This document shows, one piece after another, positions 1 to 8,725 of a stretch of 64,000 nt of DNA. Source of the DNA: Pedobacter namyangjuensis. GTDB taxonomy: Bacteria; Bacteroidota; Bacteroidia; Sphingobacteriales; Sphingobacteriaceae. The notes below the pieces were generated by a model. The model had not been told where the DNA came from. It saw nothing but the letters and a program-made list of their open reading frames with translations, and searched no databases. Location of the stretch: the NCBI RefSeq assembly GCF_003313325.1, contig NZ_QMHQ01000001.1, positions 806,001-870,000 on the forward strand, given 5' to 3'. The translations under genes were made by a program, and so were the position numbers. Position 1 is the first letter of the stretch; each line of letters begins with the position of its first letter.

Positions 1-3000
1 CTTGCGTTTTACAATATCGATCCAACTTTTTATACCGGTGGAACTTCTATTTTGCCATCGCGTATTAGAAACACAGAGCTGTCAAATCACTATGTGAGAC
101 AAATTATAGAGCAAGAGGTCTTCCCTTTTAAAGAGATAGCAACCGGACAGCCATTAATGTTGCCAACTTTGGATTTGGCCTTTTACCCTAATATTCGCGG
201 GCCTTACAACTACACTCCAACTGGTTTTAGTCCAAATGGGCTTTTGAACAATCCGCGTTCTAGGTGGGGAGGTATTACCAGAAGAATTGATGTAAACGAT
301 TTTGAAGCAAACAACATCGAGTACATCGAGCTTTGGTTAATGGACCCATTTATGTACAAGCCAACCTCGCAAGGTGGAGATTTGTATTTTAACATCGGAA
401 ATATTTCTGAGGATATTCTTAAGGATGGTAGAAAGTCATTAGAAAATGGTCTGCCAGCAAACGGAGATCCTTCTAAATATGACGAAACCAATTGGGGAAG
501 GGTTACAAAGCTGCAACCTGTAATTCAAGCTTTTGATAACGACCCAGTTGCCAGACGTGCGCAAGATGTTGGTTTAGATGGTTTGGCAAATGCCGATGAA
601 AAGGCAAAATTTGCAACGTTAATTAATCAAATTAAAGCGCAGCTAAACCCAGATGCAGCATTAGCTTTTGAGAACGATCCATCGTCAGATGATTATTCTT
701 TCTTTAGAGGGAGTAATTTCGACAATGCAAATGCGGGAATTTTAAAGCGATACGAAAGTTATAACGGTACTGAAGGTAACTCAAAAACTTCGCAGCAGTC
801 GCAACAAGAATTAGGTTTAGATAACTCTGCTTCAACCGCTTTGCCAGATGGCGAAGACATTAACAGAGATAACAATATGACGCAGTCTGATGAATACTTT
901 CAATACAAAGTTTCTATCAGACCTGGCGATTTGGATGTGGGTGGCAAGTATGTAACCGATAAAGTTACTTCTGCAGTGCGCTTAGCAAATGGGCAAACCC
1001 AAAATGCTACTTGGTACCAAATTCGTATTCCTTTGGCACAGTTCGATCAGAAAGTTGGCGGTATTCAGGATTTTAAATCGATAAGGTTTATAAGAATGTT
1101 TATGACCAATTTTGCAGATACAGCTATTTTGAGGTTTGCAAAAATTCAATTAGTAAGAGGAGAGTGGAGACAGTACAATGCTAAAAACGAAGCAATCAAT
1201 GTAATTGCAGATCCATCTATTCAACCTGCATCTGCAGATAATTCTACTATCGAGGTTTCTACTGTTAATATTGAAGAAAACGGTAAGCGTACGCCAATTC
1301 CGTATGTTGTGCCTCCGGGGATTATTCGCGAGAGAGATTTTAGCAACTTCCGTGGAGATACTAGGCAAAACGAGCAATCATTGGCTTTAATTGTTAAAAA
1401 TTTGAGAGATGGTTACGGAAGAGCAGCCTTCAAAACTGCTATTAACGATTTTAGATCGTACAAACGTTTAGAAATGTTTGTCCATTTAGAAGCAATGGGC
1501 GAGGCAACTTTGCAAGATGGCGATTTACAGGCGTTTATTAGAATTGGTACCGATAACCAAGATAACTATTACGAATACAATCAATCTCTAAAAGTAACCA
1601 ATCCGGGTACTAGTGATCCTTACGCAATTTGGCCAGACCAGAATAAAATGGATATTGATTTAGAGCTATTCCAGAAAGCAAAAGTAGCCAGAAACCAGGC
1701 CAGAACTGCTGCGGGTTTACCGTGGCCAATTAATATTCCGTTCACTTACATAGATGGCGGTAATACCATCATTGTAAAAGGCCAACCTGATATGAGTAAG
1801 GTTAGGGTTTATATGTTGGGAGTTAAAAATCCATTGCGTAATCCGGCGTTGCCAAATAACGATGACGGTTTTGATAAAAATGCACAAGTTTGGTTCAACG
1901 AGTTGCGTTTAACAGAATTTGACGAACGTGGCGGTTGGGCAGCAACAGCAAGAATGAATGCTAAGCTAGCCGATTTTGCAGACGTAAATATTTCCGGTAG
2001 TAAATCTACCATCGGATTTGGATCTTTAGAGAAAAAAGTAAGCGAGAGAAATAGATCTGATAACGAGTTTTTTGATGTTTCATCGAGCATAGAATTAGGT
2101 AAGTTTTTACCTCAGAAATCAGGTATTAAAATACCAATGTTTGTAAGTTATTCTAAGCAGGTTTTAACGCCACAGTTTGATCCACGTACACCAGATATCG
2201 AACTAAAAAATACTTTGGCAGGTGCATCTAGAGCACAAAAAGATTCTATTTTAAACTTTGCGCAAGATTATACTACGCGTAGCAGTTTAACCTTTACCAA
2301 TGTACGTAAGGAGAGAATGAACAGCGAAGAAAAGGTTAGGCTTTGGGATATAGAAAACTTTAATGTTTCTTATGCGCAAACCAAATTTTCGCATCGCGAT
2401 TTTATTAATGAAACAAGCTTGCAACGCAGCTACCGAGCATCATTAGGTTATAATTATGCAGGTACGCCAAAAAATTATCAGCCATTTGATAAGATTATAA
2501 AATCGAATTCGCTAAAACTTTTAAAGGATTTCAACTTTACGTTGATGCCAAACGCGATTAATTTTAGAATAGATGTAGACCGTTTTTACTCTGAAAATAC
2601 TTTGCGTAACAACGATCCAAACAACTTCATCCCAATAAATACTACGTATAATAAAAACTTCTTAGTGTCTAGAATTTATGGTATTGCCTGGGATTTAACC
2701 AATTCGTTAAGCTTGGATTTTGATGCAACCAATTATTCGATAATTGACGAGCCAGAGGGTAGAATTGAAGGTTTAAAACGCGATACTCTTTGGCAAAATC
2801 TAAAAACCCTAGGTCGTACAACTGATTATAACCATAACTTAAATATTAGGTACGCATTACCTATCAATAAAATTCCGGGGATGGATTGGGTTACGGTTGC
2901 CACCACTTATGGTACAAACTTTAATTGGCAAACAGAACCCCTTTCTACGTTGAGAGATCCGTCTATTAACTTAGGAAACACCGTGCAAAATTCTAGAACT

Positions 3001-4449
3001 ATTCAGGTTAACCCAACATTAAATCTTACGGGTTTATACAACAAGTTTGGCTTTATCAAGAAAAGTAATAACCCTACAGATTCAGTTAGGAATTTTTCTG
3101 ATATGCTTATTGGAATAGTTACGAGTATAAAAAATGTAAATGTTGCCTTTACGCAAACTAAGGGTACGTTTTTACCTGGGTACCTGCCTAGAACAAGATT
3201 TTTTGGTATTGACGACGTAACCGGTGCGCCCGGCTTAGGTTTTGTTTTCGGTAGTCAACGAGATATTAGAGATATGGCATTGAACAATGGTTGGTTAACT
3301 ACAGACGAGCTTCAAAATCAGTTGTACATTAATACGTTACGAGAAGATTTTCAGCTAACCAGCACGATTGAGCCATTTAGAGATTTTAAAATTACGCTAA
3401 GTGCATCTAAAAACAGAACACTAAACTATTCTACCAATTATAGGTACGACAATAGCACCAGTAGCTTCAGGAACCTTAGCCCGACTACTACAGGAGATTA
3501 TAGCGTTAGTATAATCTCTTTGGGTACAGCATTTAAAGACAAAAATGGAAGTACGGTTTCTAGTTTGTTTAATCAGTTTATGTCTAATAGACAGGTTATT
3601 TCGGCAAGATTTGGAGGTTTAAATCCAAATTCTTCAGGTAGTAACGGAGGTTTTGCCGACGGTTACGATAAGAGTTCGCAAGATGTGGTAATCTCATCTT
3701 TTATTGCGGCCTATACAGGTAAAGATGCGGGATCGACCAGCTTAAACAGCTTACCAAAAATACCGCTTCCAAACTGGCGGTTAACCTATGGTGGGCTTTC
3801 TAAAATTCCATTTATCGCAGAGCGATTCTCGGAAATTGGTCTTCGTCATGGTTATCGTTCTACCTACAGTGTAAACGGTTTTAACAGCTTAATTAAATAC
3901 CAAGAGAATGACGGTTACGTAAGTAGTAGAGATGTAAGCTTAAACTTCTTGCCACTTTACCAATTTGCGCAGGTAACCATCTCTGAGCAGTTTGCGCCAT
4001 TAATTGGTATTGACACGAGATTGAAAAACAACTTAACGGCTAATTTCGAGGTTAACAAAACCAGAATTATGGCCTTAAGTTTAGCTAATAGTCAATTAGC
4101 GCAACTATCAGAAAACAATTTGGTTTTTGGCTTGGGCTATAGAACAACAAAATTCAGGTTCCCATTTGGTTGGTTTAGCCAACTAAAAATGGACAACAAT
4201 ATGGACTTTAAATTAGATGTATCAGTAAGAGACAATAAAACGGTTATTTACAGGGCAGATGTTACAGAGGCCGAAGTATCATCTGGAGCTAAAAATATTG
4301 GTTTAAGACCGAGCGTAGATTATGTGGTTAACCAACGTTTTAATGTTAAACTTTTCTACGATTCTAACATTACCAAACCTTATACATCACAATCGTTTAA
4401 TACCTCTTTTAGTAATTTTGGATTTAGTTTAAGGGTTACCTTAAATTAG
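1..4449 (+). CDS. sprA: Cell-surface protein SprA, C-terminal part (5' end outside window)
   Basis: The reading frame is open from base 1 (first residues LAFYNIDPTFY) and runs about 1,480 codons to the stop. It matches the SprA family, the giant outer-membrane translocon beta-barrel of the type IX secretion system and gliding machinery in Bacteroidota. Recognisable features are the LSNHYVRQ segment near the window start, many repeated blocks with aromatic/Asn-rich beta-strands, and a C-terminal half of alternating hydrophobic strands ending in SFNTSFSNFGFSLRVTLN, typical of an outer-membrane strand. SprA is usually about 2,400 residues, so roughly 900 N-terminal residues lie upstream. The TTG at base 52 is internal, not a start. 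gcvH follows after 87 bases with its own promoter. Confidence 0.93.
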   Translation, partial: LAFYNIDPTFYTGGTSILPSRIRNTELSNHYVRQIIEQEVFPFKEIATGQPLMLPTLDLAFYPNIRGPYNYTPTGFSPNGLLNNPRSRWGGITRRIDVNDFEANNIEYIELWLMDPFMYKPTSQGGDLYFNIGNISEDILKDGRKSLENGLPANGDPSKYDETNWGRVTKLQPVIQAFDNDPVARRAQDVGLDGLANADEKAKFATLINQIKAQLNPDAALAFENDPSSDDYSFFRGSNFDNANAGILKRYESYNGTEGNSKTSQQSQQELGLDNSASTALPDGEDINRDNNMTQSDEYFQYKVSIRPGDLDVGGKYVTDKVTSAVRLANGQTQNATWYQIRIPLAQFDQKVGGIQDFKSIRFIRMFMTNFADTAILRFAKIQLVRGEWRQYNAKNEAINVIADPSIQPASADNSTIEVSTVNIEENGKRTPIPYVVPPGIIRERDFSNFRGDTRQNEQSLALIVKNLRDGYGRAAFKTAINDFRSYKRLEMFVHLEAMGEATLQDGDLQAFIRIGTDNQDNYYEYNQSLKVTNPGTSDPYAIWPDQNKMDIDLELFQKAKVARNQARTAAGLPWPINIPFTYIDGGNTIIVKGQPDMSKVRVYMLGVKNPLRNPALPNNDDGFDKNAQVWFNELRLTEFDERGGWAATARMNAKLADFADVNISGSKSTIGFGSLEKKVSERNRSDNEFFDVSSSIELGKFLPQKSGIKIPMFVSYSKQVLTPQFDPRTPDIELKNTLAGASRAQKDSILNFAQDYTTRSSLTFTNVRKERMNSEEKVRLWDIENFNVSYAQTKFSHRDFINETSLQRSYRASLGYNYAGTPKNYQPFDKIIKSNSLKLLKDFNFTLMPNAINFRIDVDRFYSENTLRNNDPNNFIPINTTYNKNFLVSRIYGIAWDLTNSLSLDFDATNYSIIDEPEGRIEGLKRDTLWQNLKTLGRTTDYNHNLNIRYALPINKIPGMDWVTVATTYGTNFNWQTEPLSTLRDPSINLGNTVQNSRTIQVNPTLNLTGLYNKFGFIKKSNNPTDSVRNFSDMLIGIVTSIKNVNVAFTQTKGTFLPGYLPRTRFFGIDDVTGAPGLGFVFGSQRDIRDMALNNGWLTTDELQNQLYINTLREDFQLTSTIEPFRDFKITLSASKNRTLNYSTNYRYDNSTSSFRNLSPTTTGDYSVSIISLGTAFKDKNGSTVSSLFNQFMSNRQVISARFGGLNPNSSGSNGGFADGYDKSSQDVVISSFIAAYTGKDAGSTSLNSLPKIPLPNWRLTYGGLSKIPFIAERFSEIGLRHGYRSTYSVNGFNSLIKYQENDGYVSSRDVSLNFLPLYQFAQVTISEQFAPLIGIDTRLKNNLTANFEVNKTRIMALSLANSQLAQLSENNLVFGLGYRTTKFRFPFGWFSQLKMDNNMDFKLDVSVRDNKTVIYRADVTEAEVSSGAKNIGLRPSVDYVVNQRFNVKLFYDSNITKPYTSQSFNTSFSNFGFSLRVTLN

Positions 4450-4452
4450 CAA

Positions 4453-4483
4453 TTGTTATAAAGCGGTTTAATAATTACCTTTG
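4453..4483 (+). promoter_or_regulatory. Bacteroidota-type promoter of gcvH
   Basis: TTG at 4453-4455 and TACCTTTG at 4476-4483, separated by 20 nt, match the -33/-7 consensus (TTG, then TAnnTTTG) of the primary sigma factor in this phylum. Transcription would start near 4489, leaving a leader of about 45 nt before the gcvH ATG at 4537. Read from sequence only. Confidence 0.6.
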
Positions 4484-4536
4484 GTGCAACAACGCCTGTA
4501 AGGCTTTTCAAACAAAACAGATTTAAAAGAAATAAA

Positions 4537-4917
4537 ATGAATTTTCCATCAGAATTAAAGTACACCAAAGACCACGAGTGGGTGAGAGTAGAAGGTAACG
4601 AAGCATTTATTGGCATCACAGATTTTGCACAACGTGAGTTAGGAGATATTGTTTATATCGACATTAACAGCGTTGGTTCTGAAGTGGCTGCAGAAGAAGT
4701 TTTCGGAACTGTAGAAGCTGTTAAAACTGTTTCTGATCTTTTTATGCCACTTACAGCTACATTGGTAGAAGTAAATGCTGCTTTAAACGATAACCCAGAA
4801 TTAGTAAACGCTGATCCTTATGGTGACGGTTGGATGGTTAAAGTAGTTTTAACTAACCCAGCAGATTTCGACGGGCTGTTAAGTGCTGATGACTATAAAG
4901 CTTTAGTAGGCGCTTAA
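4537..4917 (+). CDS. gcvH: Glycine cleavage system H protein
   Basis: A 126-residue lipoyl carrier of the glycine cleavage system. It shuttles the aminomethyl group between the P, T and L proteins in the cytoplasm. The lipoyl-lysine motif [10 protein letters not shown] is present with the acceptor Lys at residue 63, the N-terminus has the family signature KYTKDHEWV, and the length is normal. The gene is not next to gcvP or gcvT, which is common in Bacteroidota where the gcv genes are scattered. The stop is followed after two bases by the ATG of the VanZ-like gene, so the two are probably co-transcribed from the promoter at 4453-4483. Confidence 0.96.
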   Translation: MNFPSELKYTKDHEWVRVEGNEAFIGITDFAQRELGDIVYIDINSVGSEVAAEEVFGTVEAVKTVSDLFMPLTATLVEVNAALNDNPELVNADPYGDGWMVKVVLTNPADFDGLLSADDYKALVGA

Positions 4918-4919
4918 TA

Positions 4920-5336
4920 ATGAATATTTCCAAAGGATTAAAGTATCAGTATTGGGCTATATTTTGGGCTGTCGTTACTTTAATCCTTTGTAATATAAGG
5001 TTGCCCGAGGGCGATGGTAGCGAAGGTTTTTTCTTTAAAGGCTTCGATAAAATGGCACATTTGGGTTTTTTCTATGTGCTAACCATCTTATTGTTCTACG
5101 GAAAAATAAAATATCAACATAACTACACTTTTCGCTCGCTAACCATTTTAAAAGTTTTATTGATATCAGCTGTGCTTGGTGGCGGTATTGAACTTTTGCA
5201 ATGGAAAGTTTTCACTTATCGCTCTGCAGAATGGTGGGATTTTGCTAGTGACATGATTGGGGCACTAATGGGTGTTTTTAGTTATGTTTTGCTACATCTT
5301 TCACACTATCGTGAAGAAAATATTGATAAGGTTTAA
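4920..5336 (+). CDS. VanZ-like family membrane protein
   Basis: A 138-residue integral membrane protein with about four hydrophobic helices: residues 10-27, 45-62 (MAHLGFFYVLTILLFYG), 75-90 and 105-130. The DKMAHLGFF segment followed by an E-L-x-Q motif (GGGIELLQW) and the RSAEWWDFASDMIGALMG segment are characteristic of VanZ-like proteins. Their biochemical role is unknown outside glycopeptide/teicoplanin resistance. It starts two bases after the gcvH stop, so it is translationally close to gcvH. This pairing is inferred to be an operon of convenience rather than a functional link. The family call is sound; the function is not known. Confidence 0.82.
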   Translation: MNISKGLKYQYWAIFWAVVTLILCNIRLPEGDGSEGFFFKGFDKMAHLGFFYVLTILLFYGKIKYQHNYTFRSLTILKVLLISAVLGGGIELLQWKVFTYRSAEWWDFASDMIGALMGVFSYVLLHLSHYREENIDKV

Positions 5337-5575
5337 TTCGATTTTTATTTTTTTTGAAATATTTATTTCTGCGATGTAACCCTGCGTATCAATCCAAATG
5401 TTGCTTTAAAACAATTTTAACAGCAAAATAACTAACTTTTTTTTCGCTCATCATCCCCTCTGTAACGGTAAAGTTAGTTGTATTTAAAATGTTACCCTTT
5501 TTTTAACACCCATCAACAAACTTTCGGGCTTTATTGTAGTCTGATAGATGAATTACAACAAATTATAACAAATAA

Positions 5576-8368
5576 ATGAATTCTTTTTTACAAAAATCAG
5601 TACTTGTAATATTATTATTTGTAGGCTTACAAGCTAGCGCACAAACTAGTGGAACAGCAACAGGTAAAGTAATAAATAGTAAAGATAAAACTCCAATCGA
5701 CTATGCGTCTATTGGTATCAAAAGAGTTAGCGACTCGACCTCTGTTGGAGGAACAAATACAGCTGCAAACGGTACTTTTTCAATTAGTGGATTAGCCGTT
5801 GGTAAATACAAATTATACGTAGTTTTCTTAGGATTAAAAACCATTACCAAGGACTTCGAATTAACGGCAGCCAATCCCGGTATAAACTTCGGTACTTTAA
5901 GCATGGAAGACTCTGGAATTACACTTTCTGGCGTAGAGATTAAAGGCGAAACTCCTCCAGTGGTGGTTAAAAAAGATACTTTAGAAATTAATGCATCAAC
6001 TTTAAAGGTTAAAGAGAACGCTGTAGTAGAAGATTTACTAAAGAAAGTTCCGGGAGTTGAAGTTTCTAAAGACGGTACAATTACTACACAAGGTGAAACC
6101 ATTAAAAGAGTAAGGGTAGATGGTAAGGACTTTATGGGTAACGACCCACTATTAGCTACCAAAAACTTACCAGCTGATATGGTTGATAAAATTCAGATTA
6201 TTGATGATATGTCTGAGCAATCTAAATTCTCTGGCGTAGATGATGGAAATAGAGAGAAAATCTTAAACATCGTAACTAAAAACGGTGTAAAAAATAAAGG
6301 CTTTATAGGTAATAATACCGTAGGTTATGGTACTGATGATAGATATGATGTAAACTTGAACATTAACCGTTTTAACGAAAAACAACAAATATCTCTAATT
6401 GGTCAATTTAATAACGTTAACAAACAAAACTTCGGTGGTGGTATTGGTGGTGGTAACCGCGGACAGATGTTTGGCGGTGGTGGCGGTGGCCAGCAACAAG
6501 CCGGTATTACAACAACAAACGCAGCAGGTATTAACTTTGGCGATACTTACGATGACGGAACGCAGTTTACAGGAAGTTATTTCTTTAACAAAACTTCTTT
6601 GTTCTCTACCAGCAATAGTTTAACACAAAACTTTTTAGGTAATAATACTTCAACTAACCAAAGAGATTTAAATAGCACTACCGATCGTTTAAATCACCGT
6701 TTAAACTTTATGGTTGATACAAAGTTAGATTCGACAACCTCAATCCGTATCCAGCCTAATATTTCTTACACAAATAACTCTGGTTATAGTACAGAAAACT
6801 ACAATAGAGTATCGCTAATTGGAAACTCGGTAGGTCAGCAAATTTCCGATACTAAATCAACATCACCATCAGTTAACAACAGCATCTTAATTAGAAAGAA
6901 ATTTTTACGTAGAGGTCGTACTTTGTCGTTAAATGTTAATACAAACATAAACGATAATGATGCCTCTAATTTAAATAATAATCCAGAAACTGTTACTGCT
7001 CCGGGTGGAGGTGTAACTCAAAGTTTAATTAACAACTTAATTGATAATAATTCTAACTCGCTAAGTAATACAGCACGTTTAGTATTTACCGAGCCTTTAT
7101 CTAAAACCTTAAGTTTAGAGTTAAACTACCAGAACGGTTTTATTAAAGATGATAGACATAGAATAGTTTACAATTTCAATCCAATAACACAACAATATGA
7201 TATTAGGGATTTAGATTATACCAACGAATTCGAAAATCAGACTTTAACTAACTCTGTTGGGTTTAGCTTTAATAAAAACGAGAAAAAATATAACTGGAAC
7301 ATTGGTGTTGGTGTACAACGCACCAATCGTGAAAACGATAACTTAACAACTGGTGTGTTATTTACACAAAACTTTACAAACATTACGCCTTCTGCACAAT
7401 TCAGGTATAACTTTAGTAACCAGAAGCGTTTGAACATTAGATACGACGGTCGTACAAATCAACCTAGCATCGATCAAATTCAACCGGTTAGAGATAACTC
7501 AAACACGCAAACGGTTCCTTTTGGTAATCCTAATTTGAAACCGTCATTTTCAAACAGCTTAAGAATTTTCTATAACAATTTCGATTTTGCTAGTTACCGT
7601 ACTTTGTTCTTGGGTGCTTTTATTAACCAAACTTTTAATGCTTTTGGTAACTCTCAATTCTTAATCACAGATCCTACAGATGTAGATAACTATGGTAAAA
7701 TAGCTAATGGTTACACTAACGTAGATGGTAATTACGATGCTACGGTTTTCGGAAATTTGGGCTTGCCAATTATTAAAGGAAACAAATTAAACTTCCAAAT
7801 AGACGGAAGATTAAGCGCAAGTAAGTCTACCAACTTTACAAGTAATTTAGAAAATATTACTAAAAATTTCACCATCCAAAATGGTTACAAATTGGTTTCT
7901 AATTTAGATAAATTAGACATGATTGCAGGTATATCTGGTAACTGGACTCATGGTAACTATACCATAGGTGAAGAAACAAATTTCTACACATTATCTCCAA
8001 ATATCGATATCAGTTATCTATTTCCAGGAAATATACGTTTGCAAACAGACGTAACTTACAACCAAGTTACGGGTAGAGGAGCAGCGTTTAACACAAAATA
8101 TACATTGGTAAACGCGTACATGAGTCGTCAGTTTTTCAAAAACAGAACAACGTTTAAAATTTCTGTAAACGATTTATTCAATGAGAACACTGGCGTTTTG
8201 CGTACAGCAACAAACAATGCTATCGTAGATCAGAACTTTAACGTGCTTAAGCGTTATTTCATGTTCTCATTTACCTATTCATTAAGCAACATTGCAGGTA
8301 TGAATACACAAGGACAAGGTGGCGGACCAGGTGGTGGCATGAGAATGGGCAGACCAGGTGGTATGTAA
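5576..8368 (+). CDS. Outer-membrane beta-barrel receptor with carboxypeptidase-like plug domain
   Basis: A 930-residue secreted outer-membrane protein. A signal peptide is clear (basic start, hydrophobic core LVILLFVGLQASA, cleavage near residue 22). Residues about 25-115 form a CarboxypepD_reg-like beta-sandwich (GKVINSKDKTPIDYASI). Residues 125-225 form a plug-like region (VVEDLLKKVPGVEV, then KRVRVDGKDFMGNDPLLATKNLPADMVDKIQI). The rest is an Asn/aromatic-rich beta-barrel of the OMP_b-brl_3 type. Gly-rich stretches occur at residues 284-303 and at the C-terminus (GQGGGPGGGMRMGRPGGM), an unusual tail without the classical terminal aromatic residue. Substrate unknown; no SusD partner is adjacent, so this is probably not a polysaccharide-utilisation receptor. 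A strong terminator follows. Confidence 0.88.
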   Translation: MNSFLQKSVLVILLFVGLQASAQTSGTATGKVINSKDKTPIDYASIGIKRVSDSTSVGGTNTAANGTFSISGLAVGKYKLYVVFLGLKTITKDFELTAANPGINFGTLSMEDSGITLSGVEIKGETPPVVVKKDTLEINASTLKVKENAVVEDLLKKVPGVEVSKDGTITTQGETIKRVRVDGKDFMGNDPLLATKNLPADMVDKIQIIDDMSEQSKFSGVDDGNREKILNIVTKNGVKNKGFIGNNTVGYGTDDRYDVNLNINRFNEKQQISLIGQFNNVNKQNFGGGIGGGNRGQMFGGGGGGQQQAGITTTNAAGINFGDTYDDGTQFTGSYFFNKTSLFSTSNSLTQNFLGNNTSTNQRDLNSTTDRLNHRLNFMVDTKLDSTTSIRIQPNISYTNNSGYSTENYNRVSLIGNSVGQQISDTKSTSPSVNNSILIRKKFLRRGRTLSLNVNTNINDNDASNLNNNPETVTAPGGGVTQSLINNLIDNNSNSLSNTARLVFTEPLSKTLSLELNYQNGFIKDDRHRIVYNFNPITQQYDIRDLDYTNEFENQTLTNSVGFSFNKNEKKYNWNIGVGVQRTNRENDNLTTGVLFTQNFTNITPSAQFRYNFSNQKRLNIRYDGRTNQPSIDQIQPVRDNSNTQTVPFGNPNLKPSFSNSLRIFYNNFDFASYRTLFLGAFINQTFNAFGNSQFLITDPTDVDNYGKIANGYTNVDGNYDATVFGNLGLPIIKGNKLNFQIDGRLSASKSTNFTSNLENITKNFTIQNGYKLVSNLDKLDMIAGISGNWTHGNYTIGEETNFYTLSPNIDISYLFPGNIRLQTDVTYNQVTGRGAAFNTKYTLVNAYMSRQFFKNRTTFKISVNDLFNENTGVLRTATNNAIVDQNFNVLKRYFMFSFTYSLSNIAGMNTQGQGGGPGGGMRMGRPGGM

Positions 8369-8387
8369 TCTTATCTGATTTTTATAT

Positions 8388-8421
8388 AAAAAGCGTCCCG
8401 ATTTTTCGGGGCGCTTTTTTG
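8388..8421 (+). terminator. Intrinsic terminator after the outer-membrane receptor gene
   Basis: A 13-bp stem with one T/G-type irregularity (left arm 8389-8401, right arm from 8406), a T-rich loop and a terminal T-run, 20 bases after the stop at 8368. Confidence 0.85.
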
Positions 8422-8460
8422 TTTTCAGCCTATTTCTGAACACTACGCAAATGCCTTCTA

Positions 8461-8492
8461 TTTGGATTTGTTATAAATAAAGGGTAAATTGC
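8461..8492 (+). promoter_or_regulatory. Probable promoter of feoAB
   Basis: TTTG at 8461-8464 and TAAATTGC at 8485-8492 with a 20-nt spacer approximate the Bacteroidota consensus. The -7 element has one shift from TAnnTTTG. The predicted start near 8498 leaves almost no leader before the feoA ATG at 8506. Confidence 0.4.
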
Positions 8493-8505
8493 GACCATAT
8501 ATTTT

Positions 8506-8724
8506 ATGAAACTTTCGCAATTAAATCCAGGACAAAAAGGAACAATTGTATCTTTTACAGATGCAGAAATGTCGGTTAAGCTGATGGAAATGGGTTGCCT
8601 GCCTGGCGAAGTTGTAGAAGTTGAACGCCTTGCGCCACTCGGCGATCCAATGGCTATCCGCGTTGCGGGATATCAACTTTGCCTTCGTAAAAGCGAAGCT
8701 TCTGTTATCATAATTCAATCATAA
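8506..8724 (+). CDS. feoA: Ferrous iron transport protein A
   Basis: A 72-residue SH3-like FeoA domain protein. It begins MKLSQLNPGQKGTIVSF and contains the ELMEMGxLPG-type motif (KLMEMGCLPGEVVEVERLAPLGDPMAIRV) that defines the family. FeoA is a small cytosolic partner of the FeoB permease and is required for Fe(II) uptake. The stop at 8722-8724 is separated by a single base from the feoB TTG start, so translation is very likely coupled. Confidence 0.95.
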   Translation: MKLSQLNPGQKGTIVSFTDAEMSVKLMEMGCLPGEVVEVERLAPLGDPMAIRVAGYQLCLRKSEASVIIIQS

Positions 8725-8725
8725 A

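Noticed and set aside
4450..4536. Glycine riboswitch before gcvH
   Set aside because: The 87-base spacer holds a promoter and a short leader; it is too short and lacks the tandem aptamer structure.
5701..6162. Long minus-strand open frame inside the outer-membrane receptor gene
   Set aside because: Shadow of the plus-strand coding region; no start context, and composition mirrors the opposite strand.
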